From contig JAPPEU010000057.1 of the NCBI GenBank assembly GCA_028875245.1, forward strand, positions 1 to 64,000: DNA of 64,000 nucleotides. Reading direction: 5' to 3'. Origin of the DNA: Chloroflexota bacterium (GTDB lineage Bacteria > Chloroflexota > Anaerolineae > Aggregatilineales > Phototrophicaceae). The position numbers and the translations under genes were made by a program. Positions 19,764-30,252 of the stretch are shown here, piece by piece. The notes below the pieces were generated by a model. That model did not search any database, had not been told where the DNA came from, and saw nothing but the letters and a program-made list of their open reading frames with translations. Positions within the stretch are counted from its first letter, which is position 1. Each line of letters starts with the position of its first letter.

Positions 19764-21041
19764 ATGCGCATAAGCGAAATCCACATCACACCCGTCGCCG
19801 TGCCGGACCCGCCGCTGCTGAACGCGGCCGGCCTGCACGCGCCTTACGCCCTGCGCATCGTCATCGAAATCGTCAGCGCCGACGGACTCTCCGGCTGGGG
19901 CGAGATTCCAGGCGGCGAAGCGACGCTTGCCGCCCTGGCACATGCGGCCGACCATCTCATCGGCCTGGATCCTTGGGCGCTCAACGCCATCTTCGCGAAA
20001 CTGGAATCGCTGGCGCAACCGGACGCCCGCGGGGCGAATCCCTGGGATCAACGGACCTGGGTGCACATCCGCAGCGCCATCGAAGTCGCCTGTTACGATC
20101 TGATGGGCAAGTCGGTTGGACGGCCGGTCGTTGATTTGCTCGGCGGCCCCGCTCGGGAGCGTGTGCCCTTCGCCGCCTATCTCTTCTACAAATATGAAGG
20201 CGCTGGCGGCGACTTCGGCTTTGGACGCGATGAGAGGGCGACGGGCTGGTTTGCCGACCGGGCTCAAGCGGCGCTCGATCCTGATGGCATCGTCGCCCAA
20301 GCGCGCGCCATGGTCGCGCAGTACGGATTCAAATCGATCAAGCTCAAGGGCGGCGTCTTTGAACCGGGGCGCGAGGTGGCTGCCATCCTGGCTTTGCGCG
20401 ACGCATTCGGGCCGGATATGCCGCTGCGGCTCGACCCCAACGCAATCTGGCGCGTCGACACCGCCATCGCCGCCGGCAAACAGCTCGAAGGCGTGCTGGA
20501 ATATTTCGAGGATCCCGTGCGCGGGCAGGCGAATATGGCGGCGGTCGCGACTGCGGTCGACATTCCACTGGCGACCAATATGTGCACCACGTCTTTCGCC
20601 GATCTGCCCGGCAGCGTCGCCCATCAATCGGAGGCAATCATTCTGTCGGATCATCACTTTTGGGGCGGCTTCCGCGCCTCGCTGGATCTGGCGCGCTTCT
20701 GCGCCGTCTTCGACCGCGGCATGTCGATGCACTCAAACAGTCACCTCGGCATCTCGCTGGCGGCGATGACGCATCTGGCCGCCGCCGCGCCAAACCTGAC
20801 CTACGACTGCGACAGTCACTATCCCTGGCAAGACGGCCACGATTTACTCGTTGAACCGCTGCAATTTGAGGACGGCGTCATCGCTGTTCCGCGCAAACCC
20901 GGCTTGGGCATTGAAGTCGACCGCGCTAAACTTGCCTCTTTGCACAAGCAGTATCTCGCTTGCGGCTTGACCGAGCGAAATGACGAAATCGAAATGCAAA
21001 AGGTTCAGCCCGGCTGGACCTTCCAGCCGACGCGCTGGTGA
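19764..21041 (+). CDS. Enolase superfamily, glucarate dehydratase-like
   Basis: KSIKLKGGVFEP, LRLDPNAIW, MHSNSHLGISLAAMTHLAAAAPNLTYDCDSHYPWQ (glucarate dehydratase signature). Confidence 0.88.
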   Translation: MRISEIHITPVAVPDPPLLNAAGLHAPYALRIVIEIVSADGLSGWGEIPGGEATLAALAHAADHLIGLDPWALNAIFAKLESLAQPDARGANPWDQRTWVHIRSAIEVACYDLMGKSVGRPVVDLLGGPARERVPFAAYLFYKYEGAGGDFGFGRDERATGWFADRAQAALDPDGIVAQARAMVAQYGFKSIKLKGGVFEPGREVAAILALRDAFGPDMPLRLDPNAIWRVDTAIAAGKQLEGVLEYFEDPVRGQANMAAVATAVDIPLATNMCTTSFADLPGSVAHQSEAIILSDHHFWGGFRASLDLARFCAVFDRGMSMHSNSHLGISLAAMTHLAAAAPNLTYDCDSHYPWQDGHDLLVEPLQFEDGVIAVPRKPGLGIEVDRAKLASLHKQYLACGLTERNDEIEMQKVQPGWTFQPTRW

Positions 21042-21096
21042 TCGCCATTGACGAAATCTGTGCGGTTTGTCCGTAAAATCAAATCACAGGCAATGT

Positions 21097-21160
21097 TCCC
21101 CTTCCTCATTTTGGGGATGCTTCCACATAGAGATGTGGAAGGGGCCGGGGATGGGGGTAA
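21097..21160. repeat. Family D palindromic repeat
   Basis: ccccttcctcattttggggatg CTTCCACAT-AGAG-ATGTGGAAG gggccggggatggggg. Confidence 0.65.
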
Positions 21161-21169
21161 AATCAAGCC

Positions 21170-22114
21170 ATGACAATCGAAACGCCAGCCTTGCTTGACG
21201 GACTTAATTCGGTGATCGGCATCCCGCTGATCCCCTTCGCCGGGCCCTGCATCGACTTCGCCGGTCATGCCAAAAATGTCAGCTATCTGATGTGCAACAA
21301 TTCTCTGAGCGGCGGACGGCCCCGCGTCATATCCATCGCCGGCACCAGCCTTGTGCATCATGTTGGCTACGACGATCAGGTGAAGCTGCTGCAAATCGCC
21401 GGGGAGCGCATGGAAGGGCAGGGCATCTTGATGGCGGCCCTGGCGCCCAATCCACTGCCGGCCGCCGTCAACTTAATCAGACAGTTGGCCGCTTTGAAGC
21501 GCCCGCCGGATGTCTACCTGATCATGCCGCTCAGTGGCACTTACGGACCGGTCGGGCTCTACGAGACCCTGATGGCTTTCGCTGAAGAGCAGGCGCGCGA
21601 GCATGAGGCGCGCTTCCTCTATTATTATCGACGCCCGCGCGACCGCGCCATGATCATCCGCCTGCTGCAGGACTCGCCCCACTTCATCGGCGTCAAGATC
21701 GGCACGGGCGAAGACGACGTGCTGCCCTTCACCGAGGCCCTTGACGATAGCGCCAAGATCGTCATCTGGGGCATCGGCGACCGCTCGACGGCGGCGGCCG
21801 AGATGGGCGCGCAGGGGCACACTTCCGGCATCAACATCGTCGCCGCGCGCGCCTCGGACGAGATCAACAACGCCCAGCGCCGGCGCGATTATGAAGCGGC
21901 GCGACAGATCGAGGACGAAGTGTCGCCGCTTGAGGACATCCGCTTCATGGAGGAACGCGCCTACAATTATTCAGCCGTGATGGAAGCGATCAATTGCAGC
22001 GGCTTCTCTGACGTGGTCGGCGGGACGGGCGGTCCCTTCAACCCGCGCGTGCCTGCGGAAATCGCCCGCCGGATTCAGCGCATCATGGCAGCGATTGAAC
22101 ATTATCATTATTAG
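21170..22114 (+). CDS. Dihydrodipicolinate synthase/N-acetylneuraminate lyase (DapA) family protein
   Basis: IGIPLIPFAGP, ISIAGTSLVHHVGYDDQVKLLQIAGERM, FLYYYRRPRDRAMIIRLLQDSPHFIGVKIG (Schiff-base Lys region). Confidence 0.85.
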   Translation: MTIETPALLDGLNSVIGIPLIPFAGPCIDFAGHAKNVSYLMCNNSLSGGRPRVISIAGTSLVHHVGYDDQVKLLQIAGERMEGQGILMAALAPNPLPAAVNLIRQLAALKRPPDVYLIMPLSGTYGPVGLYETLMAFAEEQAREHEARFLYYYRRPRDRAMIIRLLQDSPHFIGVKIGTGEDDVLPFTEALDDSAKIVIWGIGDRSTAAAEMGAQGHTSGINIVAARASDEINNAQRRRDYEAARQIEDEVSPLEDIRFMEERAYNYSAVMEAINCSGFSDVVGGTGGPFNPRVPAEIARRIQRIMAAIEHYHY

Positions 22115-22188
22115 ACTCATGCAAGCCAAATCACGCTTATTTCTCTGCGCCTCTGTGTCTCTGTGGCAACGACAAAAAAGGAACTCAC

Positions 22189-23352
22189 ATGAAAATCACC
22201 GATGTTCAAGCTTGCGTCATCGGCCGGCAGGAACCGGATAGCGGCGGCAGCGTCTGGACCTTCGTGCGCGTCTATACCGACGAAGGCATCGTCGGCACCG
22301 GCGAATGCAACTCGGGCGGTCCCGGCTACAGCGGCTTCGCCACCAAGCATGCCATCCTCGCGCTCAAGGATCTGCTGATTGGCGAAGATCCCTTCAACAT
22401 CAATCGCGTCTACGAGAAGCTGCGCCGCGCGGGGCGCTATGGCGGGGCGAGCAGCGCGCCTTTGATCTTTGCGCTGACCGGCATCGATAACGCCCTGTAC
22501 GATATCGTCGGCAAGGCGCTCGGCGTCCCCGTTTACAAATTGCTGGGCGGCAAGTTTCGCGATGATATTCGCCTCTACGCCGATTGTCACTTCGGCGAGG
22601 ACGACAGCCCGCAGTCCTTCGGTGAAAAGGCGCTGGAGGCGGTGGCCGAGGGTTACGGCGCGGTCAAATTCGATGTCGATTACACCGGTCATGGCAAGCT
22701 TGATGACTTCAACTGGACGGTCGGCGCGCAGGAAATGAGCCATATCATCGGCTTGGTGGAAGGCGTCCGCGAGGCGATCGGCTTCGAGATCGACCTGGCC
22801 ATCGATTGTCACGGCCACTTCGATCTGCCCTCGGCCATCACATTGGCCCGCGCGCTGGAGCCGCTGCGCTTGATGTGGCTGGAAGAGCCGCTGCCGGCCG
22901 AGAATGTCGACGCCCTGGCCCAGGTGCGCGCCTCCACCTCAACCGTCATCTGCACAGGCGAGAATCAGTACACACGCTTCGATTTCCTCGAGCTGTTCAA
23001 GAAGAACGCCGTCGATGTCATCATGCCCGACCTGGCGAAAGCGGGCGGTATCGCCGAAGGGGTACGCATCGCCGACCTGGCCGACGCCCACTACATCCCC
23101 ATTGCGCCGCATAATGTCTCGTCGCCTCTGGGCATGATGGCGGCCTGCCATGTGCTGGCGGCCGTGCCGAACTTCCTCTTCCTCGAATTCCACGCTCGCG
23201 GGATTCCCTGGTGGAGCGAGCTCTGCGATGGCGAGAAACCCTTCGTGCAAAACGGCGTCATGACCGTCTCCGAGCAGCCCGGCATCGGCGTCGAGCTGAA
23301 CGACGCGGTCGCCAAATCCCTGCTCTGGAACGGGGACAGCTATTTCGACTGA
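22189..23352 (+). CDS. Mandelate racemase/galactonate dehydratase-like (enolase superfamily)
   Basis: YGAVKFDVDY, LAIDCHGHFDLPSAI, WLEEPLPAENVDAL, CTGENQY, MPDLAKAGG, IAPHNVSSP motifs. Confidence 0.92.
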   Translation: MKITDVQACVIGRQEPDSGGSVWTFVRVYTDEGIVGTGECNSGGPGYSGFATKHAILALKDLLIGEDPFNINRVYEKLRRAGRYGGASSAPLIFALTGIDNALYDIVGKALGVPVYKLLGGKFRDDIRLYADCHFGEDDSPQSFGEKALEAVAEGYGAVKFDVDYTGHGKLDDFNWTVGAQEMSHIIGLVEGVREAIGFEIDLAIDCHGHFDLPSAITLARALEPLRLMWLEEPLPAENVDALAQVRASTSTVICTGENQYTRFDFLELFKKNAVDVIMPDLAKAGGIAEGVRIADLADAHYIPIAPHNVSSPLGMMAACHVLAAVPNFLFLEFHARGIPWWSELCDGEKPFVQNGVMTVSEQPGIGVELNDAVAKSLLWNGDSYFD

Positions 23353-23449
23353 GCTCGCGCGCTAGAATTGCAAGGCTTCACTACAGCCGCTCGCGAGTGA
23401 CAACTCGGCTCACACAAAATAATGAACCCTCAAAAACAGGAATCTGTAG

Positions 23450-23515
23450 GGGCGTTTCGCTGAAACGCCCGTCCATGCGATGGCGCGAAGTTTAGGGCGA
23501 GCCACCGTCTCGCCC
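23450..23515. repeat. Two family A REP-like hairpins
   Basis: GGGCGTTTC-GCT-GAAACGCCC (23450-23470) and GGGCGAG-CCACCGT-CTCGCCC. Confidence 0.8.
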
Positions 23516-23726
23516 CTACAAATTTCGCTATGATAGCAGATGGAATTTGGCAAGTTCATAAAATAAGAGGACGCAGAGGGATAAATCGTTGTAGCCCGGG
23601 AGGCGATGCAGCGGCGTTTGATCCGTAGTGTCGGCGGTCAGAGTCGGTTCGATCTGCGCGACCCTCTGTGTACTCGGCGTCCTCGTGTTGAAAAGCCGCT
23701 TGCCAGAAAACTCCGAGGACCAGCCC

Positions 23727-24743
23727 CTAGAGCCTGACCGTCTCCCCGCTGTCACAAGCCCGCATCACACCGAAGACGAATTCCATCGTATGAATATTGT
23801 CTTGCGCCGTCGTCGCGAAGCTTGAGCCGCTCGTCGCCGCTTCGCAGAATTCATGCAGCAGATAATCCTGCCCTTCGCGCGCCATCGCAGTCAGCGGCAT
23901 TTCGCGTATGGCGTCGTGCAGGCCGGCAAGCCCGCGCGCGCCCTCGTCGGCGCGAAGCAGCTGTTGCGCGAATATGCGATCGTCCTCGACCCGCAGGACG
24001 CCCCGCTCGCATTCGAAGCGCCAGTTGGCATTCCAACTGGTCTCAAAAGCCTGCGAACACCAGGAGCCGCTGTATGTTGCCCGCAGGCCATCAGCGAACT
24101 CGATCTGGGCGGCGGCGCTGGCATCGCCGGCGAACCAGCTCCAGGGCGGGTTCCAGCTGCGCGCTGAGATCGCTTTCGCGTCTCTGTCGAGGAAGAGGCG
24201 CATCAAATCAAAGTGATGGATCGACATATCGAGGATCAGCGGATGGGCCATCTCCTCGCGGAAGCCGCCGAAATGCGGTCCGCGGTAGAACTCGGCCTGC
24301 AGCGCTCCCAAAGCGCCCAGTTCTCCGCTATCCAAAACCGCCTTAATCGTCTGTGTCAGGGGGCGGTAGCGATAATTCTGGGCGACGCCGCAGAGGAGGC
24401 CGCTTTCATTTGCGACCGCGACGATCGCGCGGGCGTCCTCCAACGTACCGGCCAGCGGTTTCTCCGTCAATACGGGCATGCCCGCGTTCATGGCGGCGAT
24501 GCAAATTTCGCGATGAAATTGCGGCGGCGTCACGTTGATCACCGCGTCGGCGTCGGTGGCATGAAGCGCTTCCGGCAGCGACTTGTAGATCAACGCGCGA
24601 TCCAGATCATAGGCTTCCGACTGCGCTCGCGCGATCTCGTCGTCAATCTCGACGAAACCGGCGAAATCCACATGGGGCGAGCGCTGCACCGCCCGCAGCC
24701 AGGTATTGCCCATCCCGCCGATGCCGACTTGAATGACTCTCAT
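23727..24743 (-). CDS. Gfo/Idh/MocA-family oxidoreductase
   Basis: MRVIQVGIGGMGNTWLRAV (Rossmann), VLTEKPLAGTLEDARAIV; start placed at ATG 24743. Confidence 0.9.
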   Translation of the reverse strand: MRVIQVGIGGMGNTWLRAVQRSPHVDFAGFVEIDDEIARAQSEAYDLDRALIYKSLPEALHATDADAVINVTPPQFHREICIAAMNAGMPVLTEKPLAGTLEDARAIVAVANESGLLCGVAQNYRYRPLTQTIKAVLDSGELGALGALQAEFYRGPHFGGFREEMAHPLILDMSIHHFDLMRLFLDRDAKAISARSWNPPWSWFAGDASAAAQIEFADGLRATYSGSWCSQAFETSWNANWRFECERGVLRVEDDRIFAQQLLRADEGARGLAGLHDAIREMPLTAMAREGQDYLLHEFCEAATSGSSFATTAQDNIHTMEFVFGVMRACDSGETVRL

Positions 24744-24781
24744 GGTGATGCCTTCTTGGACCATTTGTCGTTGCCGGCGGC

Positions 24782-25813
24782 TCAGCGTACGCGCCCGCCG
24801 TTGAAGCGCTGGAAGATCAATGACAGAATGATGATCAAGCCGTAGAAGAATTGCGTGAAGAAGCCGGTCAGCCCGGCCGCGATGACGCCTGTTTCGATGA
24901 AGGCGACGATTGTCGTGCCAATTGCGCCGCCGAAGACCGTGCCGATCCCGCCCCAGGCTGGGGTTCCGCCGACGAATATGCCCGCCAGGACTGGCAGCAG
25001 CAAGCCGTCGCCGGTGGTCGGCCACCAGACGAAATTGATCATGACCGAGAAGATGCCGGCCAAAGCCGCGCCGACGCCCGTGAAGATGAAGACCATCGTG
25101 CGCGTACGCTTCACATCAATTCCCATCTCAGCCGCGCTTTCGGGGTTATCGCCGACGCAATGCACGCGAACGCCGAAGCTGTGCCGGTTATAAAGGAAGA
25201 CGCCCAAGGCGGTGAAGGCCAGCGCCCAGAGCATCTGATTGGGGATGCCCAAATGATCGACGATTTTGATGGGATCGTCAGTCAGCAAGTTATGGATGAA
25301 AGTGTCGCGGATCTCCGGGATGGCGATGGAAAAGCCTTCCACGATGATGTTGATCAAACCGCGCAAGAAGAAATTCATGCCCAGCGTCGCCACCAGCGCC
25401 GACAACCCGATGCGCACAACCAAAATCGCATTCAAGTAGCCCAAGGCCGCGCCCACCGTCAGCGCCGCCGCGATGCCGACGAGCGGATCGCCACCATGAT
25501 CGACGATGGAGGCGAAGGCGTATGACGCGAGACCAACGACCGATGGGAATGACAAGTCGATCTCGCCAGCCGTCACGACGAAGACCAGCGGCACGACCAG
25601 GAACATCGATATTGGCAGGGCGATCATCACCGAGCGGTAGGTCTTGAATTGGGTGAAGACATCGGTATTGGCAAGGGTGAAGCCTATTAACATGACGATC
25701 AGGAAGAGCGTCGAGGTAATGGCGCGGCGATTGTTGCGCGCCCACTTGACCAGAGCGCTCGCGTCCTCCCGCGCTTTTTGCTGTTGCCCGCCTGGCTTTG
25801 CGCCTAATCCCAT
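24782..25813 (-). CDS. Ribose-type ABC transporter permease (RbsC-like)
   Basis: Multiple TM segments; GEIDLSFPSVVGLASY; VHCVGDNPESAAEMGIDVKRTR. Confidence 0.9.
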   Translation of the reverse strand: MGLGAKPGGQQQKAREDASALVKWARNNRRAITSTLFLIVMLIGFTLANTDVFTQFKTYRSVMIALPISMFLVVPLVFVVTAGEIDLSFPSVVGLASYAFASIVDHGGDPLVGIAAALTVGAALGYLNAILVVRIGLSALVATLGMNFFLRGLINIIVEGFSIAIPEIRDTFIHNLLTDDPIKIVDHLGIPNQMLWALAFTALGVFLYNRHSFGVRVHCVGDNPESAAEMGIDVKRTRTMVFIFTGVGAALAGIFSVMINFVWWPTTGDGLLLPVLAGIFVGGTPAWGGIGTVFGGAIGTTIVAFIETGVIAAGLTGFFTQFFYGLIIILSLIFQRFNGGRVR

Positions 25814-25827
25814 GCTTGCCCAGCTCC

Positions 25828-26607
25828 TTACGCGTCCAACATGCCAGCATCGGCGTGGGCCATTTCGGCGATTTCCTGCATATGTTTCATCAGCACCTCG
25901 GCTGACGCGATCTCGTCTTTGGCAACGGTCATGACAACCTTGCCGCGGTCCAGGACCACGAAGCGATCGGCGATATCGTAAACGTGATAAATGTTATGCC
26001 CGATAAAAATAATCGACCGGCCCCGGTCGCGCACATTCTGCACGAAGCCGAAGACCTTCGCCGTTTCGACCAGCGACAGCGCGGTCGTCGGCTCGTCCAG
26101 CACGATGAGATCGGCATCGAAGTAGAGCGCCCGCGCGATCGCCACGCCTTGCCGCTCCCCGCCGGACAAGGTCGCCACTGGCGAATCGGGATCGAATACT
26201 TTCGAGGTGAAACCGATTTCGCGCATCAGCCGATTGGCTTCTTCATATTGCGTCTTCACCTTGATGACGCCGAATCGGTTCTTGATCTCTCGACCCATGA
26301 AAATATTGCGCGTGATCGTCTGCTGAGGCGCGAGGGCGCGGTCTTGATAAACCGTTTCGATCCCGGCCTCGCGGGAGCGCGCGGCGTTCCAATTGCGGAC
26401 CTCGCGTCCACGCACGATAATCTGCCCGCTATCGGGCGGATGCACGCCGGACAAGATCTTGATCAGCGTGGACTTGCCGGCGCCATTATCGCCGATTAAG
26501 CCGACCACCTCGCCCGGCCGCACGCCGAAGCTGATGCCATCCACCGCATTGACATTGCCGAAGGATTTGCTGACGTTGCGCAACTCAATGATGTAATCGT
26601 CTTTCAT
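25828..26607 (-). CDS. Ribose-type ABC transporter ATP-binding protein
   Basis: Walker A GDNGAGKSTL, LSGGERQGVAIARAL, IVLDEPTTALS; single ATPase domain. Confidence 0.92.
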   Translation of the reverse strand: MKDDYIIELRNVSKSFGNVNAVDGISFGVRPGEVVGLIGDNGAGKSTLIKILSGVHPPDSGQIIVRGREVRNWNAARSREAGIETVYQDRALAPQQTITRNIFMGREIKNRFGVIKVKTQYEEANRLMREIGFTSKVFDPDSPVATLSGGERQGVAIARALYFDADLIVLDEPTTALSLVETAKVFGFVQNVRDRGRSIIFIGHNIYHVYDIADRFVVLDRGKVVMTVAKDEIASAEVLMKHMQEIAEMAHADAGMLDA

Positions 26608-26726
26608 CGCGCTCCCGTTACTATGGAGTGTTGACGGGGCGACCAACCGGCCGCCCTCGAATGTACTGACTGTGCCGCGGGCGACCCGCCGGGCCGCCCC
26701 TTCGATTGCCGAATGTTACACGTAAA

Positions 26727-27728
26727 CTAGCGATAACCCGCGATCGCCAAATCAGACACCTGCTCGTAGTTGCTGGTGTCGATGAAGCCGGCGCCGGTAT
26801 CCGCGTTGAGCGGCGCCAGGCCGAACTTCGCTGTCAGGCAGATGCTGAGGACCGGCAGGTAGCCTTGCAGGAAGGGCTGCTGATCCGCGGTCAAGTGAAT
26901 CCAGTCCTCGGCGAATCCCTGCATGATGAATTCGTTGGTATCAAAGCCGACGGCTTTGATCTGACCCGCTTCCAGGCCAGCCGCCTCGAAGTAGGTCTGG
27001 GTATTGCCAAGGGTCTGCCCGCCAGAGAAGACGACAAGCTTAACGTCCGGATTGTCGGTGAGGGCGGCGACCATGGCCGGGATGCCGATATTCGGGTCAG
27101 CAGCCCAGGTTGGAGCCGAATCGACGTGGACGATTTCCACGCCGGCTTCTTCTAACACTTCCCAGGTGCCCAATTCGCGCAAGGCGCGTTCACGCTGCGC
27201 TAAGTTAGCCAGGACGATGGCTTTATCGCCCGCGCCGATGCCAAATTGGCGGACGGCCTCTGCGCCCAAGGCGCGGCCCTGGGAATAGAGTTGGGCGCCG
27301 ACATAGCCGCCACCGTAACGGGCGCGGACCTGATCGACATCGACATTCTGGTACATCATGATAATGCCGGCTTCGGCCGCTTCCGCCGCCAGCGGCATGA
27401 TCGCTTCGTTGCCCGGGTGCCCCATCATGGCGATGCCATCGGGGGCCTGCGCCACCGCTTCGCGCAACTGCTGCGTCATCAACTCGCTGTCCCAGCCAGA
27501 AAAGACATATTCGACATTGGCGCCGAGATCGCGCTCAGCCGCCAGCGCGCCGCGATAGACGATACCAGCGAATGCGTCGCCCTCGGTGCCGCCAGCGAAG
27601 AAGCGGATCGTCACGCCCTCGCACCAGTGCGCCTGATCGAGATCATCCTGGGCGAGCGCCGGCGCCGCCAAGGCGAACAGCACCGCCGCGACCAACAAGA
27701 GACTTGCCATTTTCCGATTGTTAGACAT
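26727..27728 (-). CDS. Ribose-type ABC transporter substrate-binding protein
   Basis: Signal peptide MSNNRKMASLLLVAAVLFALAAPALA; periplasmic binding protein pattern; ggagga RBS upstream of ATG 27728. Confidence 0.88.
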   Translation of the reverse strand: MSNNRKMASLLLVAAVLFALAAPALAQDDLDQAHWCEGVTIRFFAGGTEGDAFAGIVYRGALAAERDLGANVEYVFSGWDSELMTQQLREAVAQAPDGIAMMGHPGNEAIMPLAAEAAEAGIIMMYQNVDVDQVRARYGGGYVGAQLYSQGRALGAEAVRQFGIGAGDKAIVLANLAQRERALRELGTWEVLEEAGVEIVHVDSAPTWAADPNIGIPAMVAALTDNPDVKLVVFSGGQTLGNTQTYFEAAGLEAGQIKAVGFDTNEFIMQGFAEDWIHLTADQQPFLQGYLPVLSICLTAKFGLAPLNADTGAGFIDTSNYEQVSDLAIAGYR

Positions 27729-27989
27729 AACTTCCTCCATCGAATCTCGTAACGAAACGGAAGCCAGCTTGCATCGTGAGACCGCCACAACAGCGCGCAA
27801 AGCCTGAATCTGCAAAACTGACCTGGCAAAGTCTAACATCTAATTTCGTTAACTGACAAGACCGCTGTGGCTATGGCAGCCTGCAAAGCACATACGGTAC
27901 AATGGCGCAATCTGTCCGACGCACTGCAATTCTGTAACAGATTGTTGTGTCTTGTCTAGTTCTGCAAGTTGATTTGCACGGAGGAAAAC

Positions 27990-29546
27990 ATGTTCAAACG
28001 TACACTGTTCACCTGCCTGGTGCTGAGCATCCTGCTCATCACATCGCCGGCCGTCTTGGCGCAGGATGACATCCTGCTCTACGGCGGCAACCAAGACATC
28101 GACAATATCGACCCGGCCATCGGCGAGAACTACTCGATCAATGCCGCCCTGCGCAGCCTGTATGACGCCTTGTTCATCGCGCGCGGCTACGATATCGAGC
28201 CGCATCTGGTCGAGAGTTGGGAAGTCAACGATGACGCCACCGTCTGGACCTTCACCTTGCACGATCACGCCGTCTTCCATGATGGCAGCCCGGTGACGGC
28301 TGATGCGGTGGTATACAGTTTCAACCGCATGATGGCGATTTCCGGTCCGCCAACCTGGCGCTGGGAAACGATCACGGACGAGAATTCGGCCCAGGCCTTG
28401 GACGACCATACGGTGCAATTCACGCTGACCCAGCCCTACGCGCCCTTCATCGGCACCTTGACCCAGGTCTTCATTGTAAATCCCGCCATTGTGGAAGCCA
28501 ATGCGGGCGACGACATGGGCCAGGCCTACCTCAAGGAAAACGCCGCGGGTTCCGGCCCCTTCATGCAGGGGCGCTGGGAAATCGGCAACTTGTATGAGTT
28601 CATTGCCGTGCAGGACTATTGGGCCGGCTGGCGCGGAGATGACCATCTGGATGGCTTCATCTGGATCATCCAGCGTGATGGCGCGACGCAGTTGAACTCC
28701 ATATTAGCCGGTGAAACACACGTCGCTGATCAAGCGACGCCGGCCGACAAGGACAAAATCATAGAGTCGCCAAATCATGTATGGGAAGAGCATCCGGGAA
28801 CCTACGTGAATACGTTGAAGTTGAACAACCTGGGCGAGTACACCGGCGACGTCAACTTGCGCAAGGCGATCGCGCATGCGATGAACTACGAAGCCATGGT
28901 GCAGGCCCAGGAAGAAAGCATCAGCTTGATGTTTGGCCCCACGCCTGATTATTTCCCCGGTTATGTCGAAACGCTGAACTACCCGACCTATGATCTGGAC
29001 AAAGCGCGGGAATACCTGGCGATGACACCCTGGCCCGACGGCGGCATCAGCCTGGATTATGTCTATGTCACCGAACTCTCGCACGAGATCGTCCCGGGTC
29101 TGATTCTACTGGAAGGCCTGGCGGAGATCGGCATCGAGATGAACATGGTGCCGATGCTTTGGCCCGATATGGTCGCCAGTTGCGGCTCGCCGGAAACCGG
29201 ACCGGACATTATCAACATTTACACCGTGCCGTCCTTCATTGATCCGGACGCCCACCTCTACAACCAGTATCACTCGGATCAATGGGGCAGCTTCAACTCC
29301 TGCAGCTTCTACGAGAACGAGCGCGTGGACGATCTGCTGGATACCGCTCGCGTCACCGGCGACGCCGAGATGCGCGAGGAAATGTATGTCGAGGCTCAGG
29401 AGATCATCAACGATGATCAGCCCTCGGTCTGGATGTACACCTTGAACAGTGGCACGGCGCTCAACACCTGTGTCAAAGGTTATCGCTACTCGCCCTATTA
29501 TCAGGTCACGGCGCTCTTCCAGGATCTGTGGATGGAAGGCTGCTAG
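27990..29546 (+). CDS. Oligopeptide ABC transporter substrate-binding protein (SBP family 5)
   Basis: Signal peptide; LYDALFIARGYDIEPHLVESWEVNDDATVWTFTLHDHAVFHDGSPVTADAVVYSFNR; ggagg RBS. Confidence 0.93.
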   Translation: MFKRTLFTCLVLSILLITSPAVLAQDDILLYGGNQDIDNIDPAIGENYSINAALRSLYDALFIARGYDIEPHLVESWEVNDDATVWTFTLHDHAVFHDGSPVTADAVVYSFNRMMAISGPPTWRWETITDENSAQALDDHTVQFTLTQPYAPFIGTLTQVFIVNPAIVEANAGDDMGQAYLKENAAGSGPFMQGRWEIGNLYEFIAVQDYWAGWRGDDHLDGFIWIIQRDGATQLNSILAGETHVADQATPADKDKIIESPNHVWEEHPGTYVNTLKLNNLGEYTGDVNLRKAIAHAMNYEAMVQAQEESISLMFGPTPDYFPGYVETLNYPTYDLDKAREYLAMTPWPDGGISLDYVYVTELSHEIVPGLILLEGLAEIGIEMNMVPMLWPDMVASCGSPETGPDIINIYTVPSFIDPDAHLYNQYHSDQWGSFNSCSFYENERVDDLLDTARVTGDAEMREEMYVEAQEIINDDQPSVWMYTLNSGTALNTCVKGYRYSPYYQVTALFQDLWMEGC

Positions 29547-29673
29547 GCAGGCATCGTCCAAATCTCACTGTGACTCCCCTCCTGCTGATATTGTGGGAGG
29601 GGAACTTCGTCGGTGTGTTACATTGAAGTATGAAGCCGAATCTCATTGCGGATAAGATCTACCGTCATTTACC

Positions 29674-30252
29674 ATGAATGCGCAAATGTGGGAGCTTATG
29701 GCGAATCCTACAGTGTTGGATTTGGATCAGTTGAGGAAAGCAATTCCGTATATGTCAGTCAACTTGGCGGATTTAATTCATGAAGCTGTCGTCATGTGCT
29801 TCCACCATGGCCAACATCGTTCTGGAGTAGCTTGCCAAATACGAGACTTTGAAAACATTCTTGCAGCGGCGACAATAGTTTGGACCAAGTCGTTTTCAGA
29901 CATAATTCAAAGAACATTTGGTGAAACTGGATATGCTGTAGAATTCGCCGCAGAAGGCATAGCTTGTCTGACGATTACGGAATTTACCGAATATACTGTA
30001 ATTGAGCGGTCCATTAGACATGATGGCGTCGACTTTTGGTTGGCAAGCAAAGATGAAACCGGTAGGCATACTTTCCAACGCGCGGCAAGAATGGAAAGCA
30101 AAGGAATAACTGAAGCAAGATACCCAAGCGATATAAAGAATCAACTAGACCGGGGAATTAAACAGACCAAACAATCCGATCATACGGATTTGCCTGTGTA
30201 CATTATAGCTACGGAATTCAGTCAACCTGTTATCTATATGGTGCAGCGATGA
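29674..30252 (+). CDS. Hypothetical protein, first gene of a two-gene cassette
   Basis: 192-aa ORF, visibly more AT-rich than neighbours; overlaps next gene by ATGA. Confidence 0.7.
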   Translation: MNAQMWELMANPTVLDLDQLRKAIPYMSVNLADLIHEAVVMCFHHGQHRSGVACQIRDFENILAAATIVWTKSFSDIIQRTFGETGYAVEFAAEGIACLTITEFTEYTVIERSIRHDGVDFWLASKDETGRHTFQRAARMESKGITEARYPSDIKNQLDRGIKQTKQSDHTDLPVYIIATEFSQPVIYMVQR

